A stretch of 64,000 bases of DNA from Oceanobacillus chungangensis (GCF_003369565.1 NZ_PIOD01000002.1:243070-307069), one strand, 5' to 3'. Counted from the first letter of the stretch, positions 39,647 through 48,959 are shown. Notes: generated by a model from the letters alone, not told the origin. A program made the numbers and translations.

Positions 39647-40186
39647 ATGGGTGGTTTTTTTGATTTAATATTCGATAATTTCTTTATTGTAGTTATCATT
39701 ATATCGGCCATTATGGGACTTTTTGGCAAGAAATCAGAGGATGCAGAGAAGAAGAAACAGCAAAGTAATCGACCGAAACCCGCTCCGAATCCAGTGTCTA
39801 GAAGTCAGCGTAATGAGAGACAAGAAGCAAATCCCACTGCAGGATCAAAGCAAGCTAGAAGTAATACTCCTCAAGCCTCAAAACCAATGGTGTCAACGAT
39901 ATCCATTGAAGAGCAACAGAAAGCTCAGATTGAAAGGCTTAAAGGGAAATATAATTCGGGACAAAACAAAGCAATTAATGATTTATCCCATCATGCACTT
40001 GTAGAAAGTCGAGTTACACAGTCGGTAAGCGAGTTATCAAAAGAACAAGCTAACTATAAGAAACAGCTTCGCGAGAATTTAACGCGAAAGGGATTAGTGA
40101 ATGGCATCATCATGTCAGAAGTATTAGGCTCACCAAGAGCACGTAATCCTTATCGAAGTGTTGTAGAGCAAAGAAAAAAATCTTAA
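39647..40186 (+). CDS. Membrane-anchored hypothetical protein in the floA operon
   Basis: A 179-residue protein with one N-terminal membrane segment (about 5-26, 'FDNFFIVVIIISAIMGLFG'). A basic, Pro/Asn/Ser-rich linker (30-85) follows, then a charged helical C-terminal region ending 'GSPRARNPYRSVVEQRKKS'. The ATG at 39647 follows AAAGGAGGGG. It takes the place of yqfB (74 residues in B. subtilis) behind floA but is longer and I do not recognise it as YqfB. A role with flotillin is inferred from position. A terminator follows. Confidence 0.75.
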   Translation: MGGFFDLIFDNFFIVVIIISAIMGLFGKKSEDAEKKKQQSNRPKPAPNPVSRSQRNERQEANPTAGSKQARSNTPQASKPMVSTISIEEQQKAQIERLKGKYNSGQNKAINDLSHHALVESRVTQSVSELSKEQANYKKQLRENLTRKGLVNGIIMSEVLGSPRARNPYRSVVEQRKKS

Positions 40187-40193
40187 ATATTAG

Positions 40194-40234
40194 AAAGCCA
40201 TTTGCAGCAGGTGAAGCTGCAAATGGCTTTTTTA
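40194..40234 (+). terminator. Terminator of the nfeD-floA operon
   Basis: AAAGCCATTTGCAGC and GCTGCAAATGGCTTT form a long stem with a T tract. Confidence 0.93.
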
Positions 40235-40290
40235 TTTCCTGAATTCTAACATCCAATCCATTTACCAATCTATAGTTTATGATGCGGAAT

Positions 40291-40610
40291 TGATACAAAG
40301 TGCGGACTTGTTTAATCTGCTAAGGGCTCTTAGACCAGTCGCTCCAGAAATACACTACGCTTTCCGCGGGGAGCTGGTGAGCCAACTCGCGCTATCGCAC
40401 TTCATTGTCTCACCTAGGCTCTGCTTCCCCCAGGAGTCTCCGTGTATTTCTTCCGCTAGGATTGTGCAGTTGTTATTTTTAGCATTTTTTAATATGATGC
40501 GACAGTATTACCTCTCTATACGCCGTTGATCGTAGGGACAGGAGACTCCCGCGGAAAGCGACTGTCCGCAGCGGAAATCAACATTGCGCCTAGTCCGAAG
40601 GTTATTTAAA
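40291..40610. repeat. Composite intergenic repeat, copy 3 (core inverted)
   Basis: Left end TTGATACAAAGTGCGGACTTG (40290-40310) aligns with the left ends of copies 1, 2 and 4. The right end TAGTCCGAAGGTTAT aligns with TAGTTCGCACTTTAT of copy 4. The core (about 40323-40460) is inverted relative to the other copies. A second palindromic module bounded by GTTGAT (40525) and ATCAAC (40582) lies beside it. The element occupies most of the 541-base gap between the floA operon and yqfC. Confidence 0.7.
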
Positions 40611-40728
40611 TTATAGCTATCAATAAGAAATAAGCTCTTTCAATGAATTAATTTTTTTCCCAGTTGCTAGTTTAGTTCTTATCTTTTCCCCTAATTCATA
40701 AATATGAATATGAGAGGGTGAGGCATCT

Positions 40729-41019
40729 ATGAGTAAATGGCAACAACGCGTTCGCACGTTAATGGTAAATTATCTTGCACTTCCTTCTGATGTCATATTG
40801 GAATTACCTCGCATTACAATTATTGGACAAATTCATGTTTATATAGAGAACCATCTAGGTTTGGTAACTTATTCTGATACAGAATTAAAATTAAAAATGA
40901 AACAAGGGTTCGTTCAAATTACTGGAACGTCATTTGTAATAAAAATGATGTTGCCTCAAGAAATACTATTAGAAGGAAGTATTAAAGATGTTAGATTTTT
41001 ACCAGCTAATAAGCAATAA
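40729..41019 (+). CDS. yqfC: Sporulation protein YqfC
   Basis: A 96-residue member of the YqfC/YabP-like sporulation family, 'LPSDVILELPRITIIGQIHVYIENH' region conserved. It is a SigE-controlled mother-cell gene in B. subtilis. It precedes yqfD, as in all Bacillus-type genomes, and is required for or linked to late sporulation. GAGAGGGTGAGG precedes the ATG. Confidence 0.92.
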   Translation: MSKWQQRVRTLMVNYLALPSDVILELPRITIIGQIHVYIENHLGLVTYSDTELKLKMKQGFVQITGTSFVIKMMLPQEILLEGSIKDVRFLPANKQ

Positions 41020-41034
41020 CAAGTGGGGGAGAAA

Positions 41035-42234
41035 ATGAAACCAATCCAAGGATCATTTATAATAGGATACGTATCTATATTAATTAAAGGTGATCAACCA
41101 GAGCTGTTTTTTCAAAAATGTTCACGTCATGGTATAACGATTTGGGATATGAAAAAGCATGGACCAGATTTGTGTGAAGGAAAAATTAAATTGGCAGATA
41201 TTAAACTCATAAAGAAAATAAGGAGAGGAACTGGTTATAAGGTATCATTTGTTCAGAAAAGTGGTTATCCATTTTTGTTAAAACGATTTTTGAGGAAAAG
41301 GCCACTTATGATTGGGCTTTTATTGGCCTTATTTGTAATTATTTTCCTTTCCAATATTATTTGGGAAGTAAAAATTACAGGGGTTCCGAAAGATATTGAG
41401 GAAAAGATTAGTAAACAATTAAATCAATATGGTGTCCATCCAGGTGCTTGGATATTCTCATTGCAATCCCCAAATGAAATTCAGCAACAATTGGTGAAAG
41501 ATGTTCCAGAGCTTCTATGGGTTGGTGTCGATCAAAAAGGGACAACCTTTTACCTTGAAGGCGTTGAAAAGATTATTGTAAAAGAAATTCCAGCAGGCGA
41601 ACCGAGAAATTTAGTTGCTAAAAAGAATGGCGTCATCAAGGAGCTATACGTATCAAAGGGCATAGCACGTGTAAAAGTAAATGATTATGTAGAAAAGGGC
41701 GACTTGCTTGTATCTGGTGTAATTGGGGAAGACACAGTTGAGGACAGCACAAAGGGGTTAGTAGCAGCGGATGGATTGATTACTGCTAATACATGGTATG
41801 AGGTTTCTGTGACAGTGCCTCTTGAATACTATGACGAGCAAGTAACGGGAAACAATGAAACGAAATATTACTTAAAAATAGGAGATTTCCAATTACCGGT
41901 ATGGGGGTTTGGATCCCCGGATTACACCGATGTCCATCGAGAAACGAGAGAAGCTACATTGCGGTTATTAAAATGGGAATCACCAGTCAAAGTAGTAGAA
42001 AATGTAATAAGTGAAAAAACGTATAATCGGCGTGATAGAACAAAGGAAGAAGCGATTCAAATTGGAATTGATCAAGCTAAAGCAGATTTACAATTAGAGC
42101 TTGGCCCAGAAGCAAAAATAATGACAGAGAAAATTTTGCATGAAAGCATCGAGCATGGTAAAGTTAAATTACACTTATATATAACAGTTGAGGAAAATAT
42201 TGGTGATGCACAACTTCTAAACCAAGGAGATTGA
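41035..42234 (+). CDS. yqfD: Sporulation protein YqfD
   Basis: A 399-residue membrane protein: a cytoplasmic N-terminal domain (1-80), one membrane helix (about 92-112, 'PLMIGLLLALFVIIFLSN') and a large external domain. It is the usual partner of YqfC in sporulation. The ATG at 41035 follows GGGGGAG; the GTG at 41023 lies at that site. Its stop overlaps the phoH ribosome binding region. Confidence 0.93.
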   Translation: MKPIQGSFIIGYVSILIKGDQPELFFQKCSRHGITIWDMKKHGPDLCEGKIKLADIKLIKKIRRGTGYKVSFVQKSGYPFLLKRFLRKRPLMIGLLLALFVIIFLSNIIWEVKITGVPKDIEEKISKQLNQYGVHPGAWIFSLQSPNEIQQQLVKDVPELLWVGVDQKGTTFYLEGVEKIIVKEIPAGEPRNLVAKKNGVIKELYVSKGIARVKVNDYVEKGDLLVSGVIGEDTVEDSTKGLVAADGLITANTWYEVSVTVPLEYYDEQVTGNNETKYYLKIGDFQLPVWGFGSPDYTDVHRETREATLRLLKWESPVKVVENVISEKTYNRRDRTKEEAIQIGIDQAKADLQLELGPEAKIMTEKILHESIEHGKVKLHLYITVEENIGDAQLLNQGD

Positions 42235-42236
42235 TT

Positions 42237-43196
42237 ATGTCAGAAAACTTAACCGAAATTGATTTACAACTAAGTGATCCAAATGAGGTGTTAGCTTTAT
42301 TTGGAACAAATGATAAATATTTAAAACTACTAGAATCACAATTAAATGTCTCCATCATTTCAAGGGGAGAACAGGTACGCGTATCTGGAGAAAAGCAAGC
42401 AATTTCATATGTTCAAGATATTTTCAAAGCATTATTAACGGTGATTAGGCGAGGACTTACCATTTCTGAAAGAGATGTAGTATACGCAATTGAACTGGCG
42501 GTAAAGGGTAAAATTAGTCAGTTTGAAACCCTTTTCGAGGATGAGATTACGAGAAATGTTAAAGGAAAACCGATTCGTGTTAAAACATTAGGGCAGAAGG
42601 GCTACATTAATTCGATAAAATCGAGTGACCTTGTATTTGGAATTGGACCTGCTGGAACCGGAAAAACATACTTGGCTGTCGTAATGGCTGTTAAAGCATT
42701 AAAAGAAGGAAAAATTAAAAAAATTATTTTAACGAGACCTGCTGTAGAGGCTGGTGAAAGCTTAGGTTTCTTACCTGGTGATTTAAAGGAAAAAGTAGAC
42801 CCTTATTTAAGACCTTTATATGACGCACTTCATGATGTTCTAGGCGCCGAGCATACATTACGATTAATCGAAAGAGAAACTATCGAAATTGCACCACTTG
42901 CATATATGCGCGGGCGAACATTGGACGATGCTTTTGTTATTTTAGATGAAGCTCAAAATACTACACCAGCGCAAATGAAAATGTTCCTAACGCGTCTAGG
43001 ATTTGGTTCAAAAATGGTCATTACAGGCGATATTACTCAAATTGATTTGCCAAAAGGAGTCACATCTGGCTTACAAGTAGCTGAACAATTATTAAAGCGT
43101 GTAGATGGGATTATATTTGTCCATTTGGATCAAACAGACGTTGTAAGACATCCATTAGTGCAACGAATCATTGCTGCTTATGAGACTAGTAATTAG
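42237..43196 (+). CDS. phoH: PhoH family ATPase
   Basis: A 319-residue P-loop ATPase (YqfE/PhoH) with N-terminal KH-like RNA-binding part. Walker A is 'GPAGTGKTYLA' and Walker B is 'AFVILDEAQNTTP'. These proteins are thought to act in RNA metabolism and occur next to ybeY, found just downstream here. The ATG at 42237 is preferred (AAGGAGATTG upstream). A terminator follows the gene. Confidence 0.94.
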   Translation: MSENLTEIDLQLSDPNEVLALFGTNDKYLKLLESQLNVSIISRGEQVRVSGEKQAISYVQDIFKALLTVIRRGLTISERDVVYAIELAVKGKISQFETLFEDEITRNVKGKPIRVKTLGQKGYINSIKSSDLVFGIGPAGTGKTYLAVVMAVKALKEGKIKKIILTRPAVEAGESLGFLPGDLKEKVDPYLRPLYDALHDVLGAEHTLRLIERETIEIAPLAYMRGRTLDDAFVILDEAQNTTPAQMKMFLTRLGFGSKMVITGDITQIDLPKGVTSGLQVAEQLLKRVDGIIFVHLDQTDVVRHPLVQRIIAAYETSN

Positions 43197-43211
43197 GTCG
43201 ATCTTTTGTAG

Positions 43212-43239
43212 AAGCCCCGAAATTTAGGGGTTTTATTTT
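43212..43239 (+). terminator. Terminator after phoH
   Basis: AGCCCC and GGGGTTTT form a short GC stem with an 8-base AT loop and a T-rich tail. Confidence 0.75.
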
Positions 43240-43245
43240 GCAGAT

Positions 43246-43326
43246 AAGAAGGTATAAATTCTTTCTCACTGCATAAGTGCAACTAGGACCATCGCAAAAA
43301 GGCTTTTAGACAGCTAAGTTTTCTAG
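43246..43326 (+). repeat. Leader-type hairpin repeat, copy C
   Basis: AAGAAGGTATA, then TTCTTTCTCACTGCATAAG, GCAACTAGG and GCTAAGTTTTCTA follow the same order and spacing as copies B and E. It lies between the phoH terminator and the pgpH ribosome binding site. Confidence 0.8.
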
Positions 43327-43352
43327 TACCTGAAAGTAAATGGGGTGTGGAG

Positions 43353-45533
43353 TTGAAAAGGAAGGCAAGAAAGAATAATAAATTTAAAGAAATTATTAGA
43401 AAAAGAAAGCATGTTATTTCCATTGGCATATCCGCAACTTTCCTTGGGATCTTTTTCTTTTTCATAACATTAAATAATGTACATACAGATACATATGACA
43501 TAGCAAGATTTAGTACTGCAGGTGAAACAATCCGTTCACCGATTACGATTGAAAATGAACAAGAAACGGAACGGAAAACAAGAGAGACGGTCCAATCGGT
43601 ACCGGATCGATTTAATATTTCAACAGAAATAACGCAAGAGAGAGTAAATTATATCGAGGAAGTTTTCGATGCAATTGCCACATTAGAATCCGAAGAACTG
43701 GGCGAAAAGGAAAATGAGGATGATAAGGAAACAAACGGTGATAGACTTGTCCCCTTATCAAATCAAGAAAAGGTTAATCGCCTTAAACAAATATTATCAG
43801 AACCAATAACCGAATCATTAGAAAATGAAACACTTATACAGTTAATTATAAGCCCCCAAGATGATCGGGAGGCTGGTCGAAAGCTTTTTGTCGAAAACTT
43901 AGAAACGGTGTTAAATAATGGTGTTCGTACAGAGAACATTCAATCAGCAATTTCAGAAATAAATCAGAGTATCAAGTATGCAACGCTTAATGAGGAGCTC
44001 AAACAGCCTTTAACAGAGCTTAGTAAATTTGCCGTTGTTGAAAATTCCTTTTTCGATGTAGAACAAACTCAAGAAGCTAGAAAAGAAGCTGCAAGTAATG
44101 TGGATCCGGTAGTTATTAGAGCAGGTGAAGTTATCGTTCAAGAAGGACAAACCATTACAAATGAAATTTATGAAGAACTAAATTTGGTTGGTTTACTCGA
44201 CGGACAGCGTAATTTTTTTCCTGCAATCGGACTTGCATTATTGATTTTTTTGATCTGTAGCATGATTGGCTATGAGTTATATTTACTTATGAAGGAAAAC
44301 AAACTAGAAAAAGGAAAGCTTATTTCTATTATTGGTATCAGTATCTTGATAATCTCAGTATTAAAACTAGTAAGTTTATTCTTAACTTCGGAAAATCAAA
44401 TATTTTATATAGTTCCTATTGCAACAGGTGCGTTCTTATTGAAATTATTAATTAACGAACGGGTTGCTATCATATTTACAGCCCTTTTTTCTATTATTAG
44501 TGGTATTATTTTCAATGGGGAAATAGCCGGATCACTTAACATCGAAGCGGTAATCTATTTCTTCTTCTCCCAGCTTGCTGCACTAACGTTCTTAACAAAT
44601 GTAAAGGATCGTACATCCATATTAAAATCAGGATTTGGCGTAATGGTTGTAAACATTATTACTATATTACTATTTGTATTTCTAACCTTTGAAAAATATG
44701 ATTTAATTGATTTATTAATTCAAACCAGTTTTGGAATTATTTCAGCTTTTTTATCTGTCGTTTTGACTATCGGGTTGCTCCCATTTTTCGAAACGGTACT
44801 CGGAGTTTTAACCGATATAAAATTATTACAATTATCCAACCCAAATCAACCCCTGCTTAAAAAGCTTTTGACGGAAACTCCGGGAACCTATCATCATTCA
44901 GTCATGGTAGCAAACATTAGTGAGACAGCGTGTGAAGCAGTCGGAGCGAATGGATTATTAGCAAGGGTTGGCGCATATTACCATGATATTGGTAAAACGG
45001 TTCGACCACAATACTTTATTGAAAATCAAATGTCAAATCGCAATCCACATGATTTTATTGATCCGAAAGAAAGTGCTAAAATCATTATAAGTCATCCATA
45101 TGATGGGGCGAAGCAATTAAAGAAATATAAGCTGCCAAAGGAGATTATTGATATTGCTGAACAGCATCATGGAACATCTTTATTAAAATTCTTTTATTAT
45201 AAAGAAAAAGAAAAAGAAAAAGAAAGAGAAGAAGTTGGGCAAATTGATGAGAGTATCTTCCGTTACCCTGGTCCTAAACCACAAACGAAAGAGGCGGCAA
45301 TAATTTGCATCTGTGACTCTGTTGAGGCTGCAGTTCGATCATTAAATGAACCAACAGAGGATAAAATCGAAGAAATAGTTGCTGCAATTATTAATGATCG
45401 AATGACAGATGGACAATTGGATGAGAGTCCTTTAACATTAAAAGAATTGAAAATAATTAATCGAACCATTTGTGGAACATTAAAAGGGATATTCCATTCT
45501 CGTATTCAGTATCCATTGAAGGAGGCAAAATAA
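43353..45533 (+). CDS. pgpH: Cyclic-di-AMP phosphodiesterase PgpH (7TM-HD)
   Basis: A 726-residue membrane protein (YqfF): N-terminal helix (about 25-45), extracellular 7TMR-HDED domain, seven membrane helices (about 285-490) and a cytoplasmic HD domain. HD metal ligands are in 'YHHSVMVAN', 'YYHDIGKT' and 'AEQHHGTSLL'. It degrades the second messenger c-di-AMP. The TTG at 43353 is chosen because GGGGTG lies 5 bases upstream; GTG at 43347 is the alternative. A run of hexamers (45201-45234) encodes a Lys/Glu repeat inside the HD domain. Confidence 0.93.
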   Translation: MKRKARKNNKFKEIIRKRKHVISIGISATFLGIFFFFITLNNVHTDTYDIARFSTAGETIRSPITIENEQETERKTRETVQSVPDRFNISTEITQERVNYIEEVFDAIATLESEELGEKENEDDKETNGDRLVPLSNQEKVNRLKQILSEPITESLENETLIQLIISPQDDREAGRKLFVENLETVLNNGVRTENIQSAISEINQSIKYATLNEELKQPLTELSKFAVVENSFFDVEQTQEARKEAASNVDPVVIRAGEVIVQEGQTITNEIYEELNLVGLLDGQRNFFPAIGLALLIFLICSMIGYELYLLMKENKLEKGKLISIIGISILIISVLKLVSLFLTSENQIFYIVPIATGAFLLKLLINERVAIIFTALFSIISGIIFNGEIAGSLNIEAVIYFFFSQLAALTFLTNVKDRTSILKSGFGVMVVNIITILLFVFLTFEKYDLIDLLIQTSFGIISAFLSVVLTIGLLPFFETVLGVLTDIKLLQLSNPNQPLLKKLLTETPGTYHHSVMVANISETACEAVGANGLLARVGAYYHDIGKTVRPQYFIENQMSNRNPHDFIDPKESAKIIISHPYDGAKQLKKYKLPKEIIDIAEQHHGTSLLKFFYYKEKEKEKEREEVGQIDESIFRYPGPKPQTKEAAIICICDSVEAAVRSLNEPTEDKIEEIVAAIINDRMTDGQLDESPLTLKELKIINRTICGTLKGIFHSRIQYPLKEAK

Positions 45534-45998
45534 ATGTACATTGATTTTATTGACAAAACGAAGTCAGTACCATCTGACTATATTGACTTACTGCACCGCT
45601 TAATTAACTTTGCTGCAGAGCAGGAGGGTATTTCAAGTGAGGCGGAAATATCGATAAACTTCGTTGATAATAAAGAAATTAAAGAGCTAAACCGTAATTA
45701 TCGCCAGAAAGATGTGCCAACAGATGTTATTTCCTTTGCAATGCAAGAATCACTAGACGATGAAATCGAAATTATAGGCGAAGAACTGCCATTAACATTG
45801 GGTGATATTGTGATTTCAATTGAAAAGGCGAAGGAGCAAGCGGCAGATTATAATCATTCATTTGAAAGAGAGTTAGCATTTCTCGCACTACATGGATTCC
45901 TTCATTTACTCGGTTATGACCATATGAATAAAGAAGATGAAGAAAAGATGTTTAAACGCCAGGATGAATTATTAGGTGAATTTGGCATTGAAAGATAA
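45534..45998 (+). CDS. ybeY: Endoribonuclease YbeY
   Basis: A 154-residue metal-dependent RNase of rRNA maturation and ribosome quality control. The zinc motif H-x3-H-x5-H is seen in 'ALHGFLHLLGYDH'. The ATG is one base past the pgpH stop, with GGAGG inside pgpH. It overlaps the start region of dgkA. Confidence 0.96.
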   Translation: MYIDFIDKTKSVPSDYIDLLHRLINFAAEQEGISSEAEISINFVDNKEIKELNRNYRQKDVPTDVISFAMQESLDDEIEIIGEELPLTLGDIVISIEKAKEQAADYNHSFERELAFLALHGFLHLLGYDHMNKEDEEKMFKRQDELLGEFGIER

Positions 45999-46350
45999 GC
46001 AGAAGAAGATTGGCTTTTCATATGCTTGGAATGGAATCCTTGAAACAATTAAGACCGAATCTAATTTTAGATTTCATTTAATTGCTACAAGTTTTGTTGT
46101 AATTTGTAGTTTTATTTTACAAATCAGTCTGTTTGAGTGGGCAATTATTTTGCTTACAATAGGGCTCGTCCTTGTTGCAGAAATTACAAATAGTGCGATT
46201 GAAGCAATAATCGACTATGTGCGACCAGAAATACATCCCGCAGCAAAAGTTATTAAAGATGCCGCTGCAGGATCGGTGCTTATTGCAGCACTTATTTCCA
46301 TAATTATTGGCTGTATTATTTTTATCCCAAAAATACTCGACCTACTATAA
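45988..46350 (+). CDS. dgkA: Undecaprenol kinase / diacylglycerol kinase family
   Basis: A 120-residue integral membrane kinase of the DgkA family, acting on undecaprenol in Gram-positives. It has three membrane helices and the signature 'EITNSAIEAIIDY' with 'KDAAAGSVLIAA'. I chose the TTG at 45988 because AGGTGA lies 9-10 bases upstream within ybeY; the GTG at 45976 is an alternative. In B. subtilis cdd follows; here a 600-base gap with repeats follows. Confidence 0.9.
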   Translation: MKDKQKKIGFSYAWNGILETIKTESNFRFHLIATSFVVICSFILQISLFEWAIILLTIGLVLVAEITNSAIEAIIDYVRPEIHPAAKVIKDAAAGSVLIAALISIIIGCIIFIPKILDLL

Positions 46351-46404
46351 TCACAATCTCCTTAGTTCTATTTGCATTATTAGTTTGAGGACAATGTATA
46401 GTCG

Positions 46405-46760
46405 TTATAAAGTGCGACGTGATGATAATTTTGAAATCTGTTGAGAAGTTGTTATTCACATATTTCATTCTAAACCTTAATCAACGTTGATCGTTAGTAA
46501 GCAAGTAATTACTTTTTTTTGTAGGGTTCTGCAATTTCTCAGCGAAAGAAATACACAAAGACTCCTCGAAAATAAAGTTCCATTTTCTTCGTGCGATGTA
46601 ACGCTGCCGAAGCTTTCCTTGTCCTGCGGGAAGAAGAGCTTAGGCGAGACTTAGAAGTGCGCTAGCACAAGAAGGCTCGCCAGCTCTCCGCGGAAAGCGT
46701 AGTGTATTTCTGGAGCGCCCCGAGAACCCTAAGCGCATTAAACTAGTTCGCACTTTATTC
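46405..46760. repeat. Composite intergenic repeat, copy 4 (with extra module)
   Basis: Ends are ATAAAGTGCGA (46407-46417) and its exact complement TCGCACTTTAT (46748-46758). The core (46539-46718) matches copies 1 and 2. It is split after GACTCCT by a module of about 59 bases (46567-46625) flanked by TCCT on both sides. The element lies in the 600-base gap between dgkA and era, which has no gene. Confidence 0.8.
46567..46625. repeat. Nested ~59-bp module inside composite repeat copy 4
   Basis: Its complement begins AGGACAAGGAAAGCTTCGGC and continues AGCGTTACATCGCAC. Related sequences occur at 26831-26896 and 52411-52480. TCCT flanks both sides here (46563-46566 and 46622-46625), like a target duplication. 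Confidence 0.65.
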
Positions 46761-46789
46761 AATGTTAACAATTAAAATCGAAGTATTGT

Positions 46790-46815
46790 ACCCACAATCC
46801 TGTGGGTTTTTTATT
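46790..46815 (+). terminator. Terminator upstream of era
   Basis: ACCCACA and TGTGGGT with a 4-base loop, followed by TTTTTATTTT. It probably ends transcription through the dgkA downstream region. Confidence 0.85.
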
Positions 46816-46951
46816 TTAAAAGAGTTTTTACTCGGATAATGTGTTATCTTAATAAAATCAAGAAAATAATAAAAGCTTTTGTCGGAAAGATGAAACTAAG
46901 TTCTAATTGTAGTATTATAAAATATAAGAAATTCGTCTCGGAGGATACAAC

Positions 46952-47857
46952 ATGGAAACTAATACATTTAAATCAGGATTTATCGCTATTATCGGAAGAC
47001 CAAATGTAGGTAAATCGACTTTCTTAAATCGAGTAATCGGTCAGAAAATCGCAATTATGAGTGATAAACCACAAACAACTAGAAATAAAATTCAAGGTGT
47101 GTTAACAACAGATGACTCACAAATCGTTTTTATCGATACACCAGGAATTCATAAACCTAAGCACCGTCTTGGTGATTTTATGATGCGGATTGCAGAGAAT
47201 ACGCTGAATGAAGTAGATGCAATCATCTTTATGATTAATGCTAAAGAAGGATATGGTAAGGGCGATCAGTATATTTTGGACAAATTACAATCGGTAAGTA
47301 GCCCTGTATTTCTAATAATAAATAAAATTGACTTGATTCATCCAAATGAGATATTGCCATTAATCGAACAATATAGTAACAAGGGTAATTTTGAAGAGGT
47401 TATTCCTATCTCCGCATTGGAGGGAAATAATGTTGACCACTTACTAGATGTGGTCAAAAATCATATCCCGGAAGGACCACAATACTATCCAAGTGATCAG
47501 GTAACTGATCATCCTGAGAGATTTATTATAACGGAATTAATTAGAGAAAAAGTTTTGGAGCTGACGAGAGAAGAAGTCCCTCATTCGATAGCTGTTGTGA
47601 TGGAGAACCTTGAACAAAGAGATAACAATACGATTTTCATACAAGCGATGATTATCACTGAACGAAGTACTCAAAAAGGAATTTTAATTGGAAAACAAGG
47701 AAGTATGTTGAAGAATATCGGTAAAAATGCCAGAAAAGATATCGAAGCTTTACTTGGTTCGAAAGTATATTTGGAGCTATGGGTTAAAGTGAAAAAAGAT
47801 TGGAGAAACAAGCAAAGTCAACTTAATGAGTTCGGATTTAAAAACGATGAATATTAA
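46952..47857 (+). CDS. era: GTPase Era
   Basis: A 301-residue essential GTPase of 30S assembly. It has G1 '[12 protein letters not shown]', G3 '[10 protein letters not shown]' and G4 'NKIDLI', and a C-terminal KH domain ('[19 protein letters not shown]') that binds the 16S 3' end. CGGAGG precedes the ATG. yqzL and recO follow. Confidence 0.97.
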   Translation: METNTFKSGFIAIIGRPNVGKSTFLNRVIGQKIAIMSDKPQTTRNKIQGVLTTDDSQIVFIDTPGIHKPKHRLGDFMMRIAENTLNEVDAIIFMINAKEGYGKGDQYILDKLQSVSSPVFLIINKIDLIHPNEILPLIEQYSNKGNFEEVIPISALEGNNVDHLLDVVKNHIPEGPQYYPSDQVTDHPERFIITELIREKVLELTREEVPHSIAVVMENLEQRDNNTIFIQAMIITERSTQKGILIGKQGSMLKNIGKNARKDIEALLGSKVYLELWVKVKKDWRNKQSQLNEFGFKNDEY

Positions 47858-47956
47858 GATATGGTAATATTTTATACTTATGATTTGTACAAGTGAGGTC
47901 AACCTAACTGTAAGCAATATTTTCAGCTTTAATAAAATAGAAAGGTGGGGTTTCTT

Positions 47957-48100
47957 GTGGAAGAGCTAACATGGAAACTTTTTAGTGAAACGGGAAACAT
48001 TGAAACCTATTTATTATTAAAAGAATTAGAAAATGGAGTAAACCAACCGGAACTTGGAAATGTAAATGATAAAATATCATCCATTGACACGAATATGTAA
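47957..48100 (+). CDS. yqzL: YqzL family small protein
   Basis: A 47-residue protein starting 'MEELTWKLFSETGNIETYLL', matching the short YqzL family ('TWNVFSQTGNVDTYLLFKELE' in B. subtilis) at the same place between era and recO. The GTG at 47957 follows AAAGGTGGGG. Function unknown. Confidence 0.88.
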   Translation: MEELTWKLFSETGNIETYLLLKELENGVNQPELGNVNDKISSIDTNM

Positions 48101-48154
48101 CTTTCACGCATTTAACGTTTGTTCTTTTCTAGCGATGAAGAAAGGTGAAAATAT

Positions 48155-48898
48155 GTGCTTGAAAAAATAGATGGAATTGTTTTAAAAACACAGGACTATG
48201 GTGAGTCACATAAAATTATAACTGTTTATAGTAAAAAACTTGGAAAATTTACTGCGCTTGCAAAAGGGGCAAAAAAACCGAAGAGTAGAATGGCTGCTGT
48301 GACACAGCCATTTATCTATGCACAGTTTTTCGTCTATGTGAACAAAGGTTTGAGTACGATTCAACAAGGAGAAATAATCGAGTCATTTCGTCCGATTCGT
48401 GAAGATATTATTATGACTGCCTATACAGCCTACATTATGGAGTTAACTGATAAGTTACTCGATTCGCAAGTTCCCGATGTCTATTTGTTTGAACAATTAT
48501 TTGGTACGCTTAACTGGTTAGTCGAGCATGAGGGAGCAGATGTGCCAATAATGATGTACGAATTGAAGTTATTCAAAAAAGGTGGATTTGCCCCAATTGT
48601 GAATCAATGTAGTAATTGTGGAAGCAAAGAACTGCCTTTTTCATTTTCTATCGCTGAAGGTGGATTTCTTTGTAGACGCTGTATTCACCTTGATGAAAAT
48701 GCTGTTCCACTACCAGAATCGTTAACAAAGATTTTGTATATTTTCTTGAACGTTGGCCTAGAAAGGGTAGGAAATATCTCAATAAAGCCTGACAATCTCA
48801 AGTTATTACGTCAAATTCTTGATGCGTATTATGATAAATACGGTGGCTACTATTTAAAATCAAGGAAGTTTTTAAAGCAACTTGATTTGCTCAGGTAA
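48155..48898 (+). CDS. recO: DNA repair protein RecO
   Basis: A 247-residue recombination mediator that helps load RecA. It has an N-terminal OB fold ('LEKIDGIVLKTQDYGESHKI') and a C-terminal helical domain with a zinc site 'CSNCGSKELPF' and 'GGFLCRRC'. The GTG start follows AAAGGTG. The glyQS T-box leader begins just downstream. Confidence 0.95.
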   Translation: MLEKIDGIVLKTQDYGESHKIITVYSKKLGKFTALAKGAKKPKSRMAAVTQPFIYAQFFVYVNKGLSTIQQGEIIESFRPIREDIIMTAYTAYIMELTDKLLDSQVPDVYLFEQLFGTLNWLVEHEGADVPIMMYELKLFKKGGFAPIVNQCSNCGSKELPFSFSIAEGGFLCRRCIHLDENAVPLPESLTKILYIFLNVGLERVGNISIKPDNLKLLRQILDAYYDKYGGYYLKSRKFLKQLDLLR

Positions 48899-48911
48899 AT
48901 TACACTTTTTA

Positions 48912-48940
48912 TTGACAGGAATAAACGGATGCAGTATGAT
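48912..48940 (+). promoter_or_regulatory. SigA-type promoter of glyQS
   Basis: TTGACA (48912-48917), a 17-base spacer and TATGAT (48935-48940), about 20 bases before the T-box leader. Confidence 0.85.
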
Positions 48941-48959
48941 TTGTACATATTTAATAAAT

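Noticed and set aside
40290..40529. 79-residue open frame between the floA operon and yqfC
   Set aside because: It lies wholly inside composite repeat copy 3, and the other copies of the core do not keep the frame.
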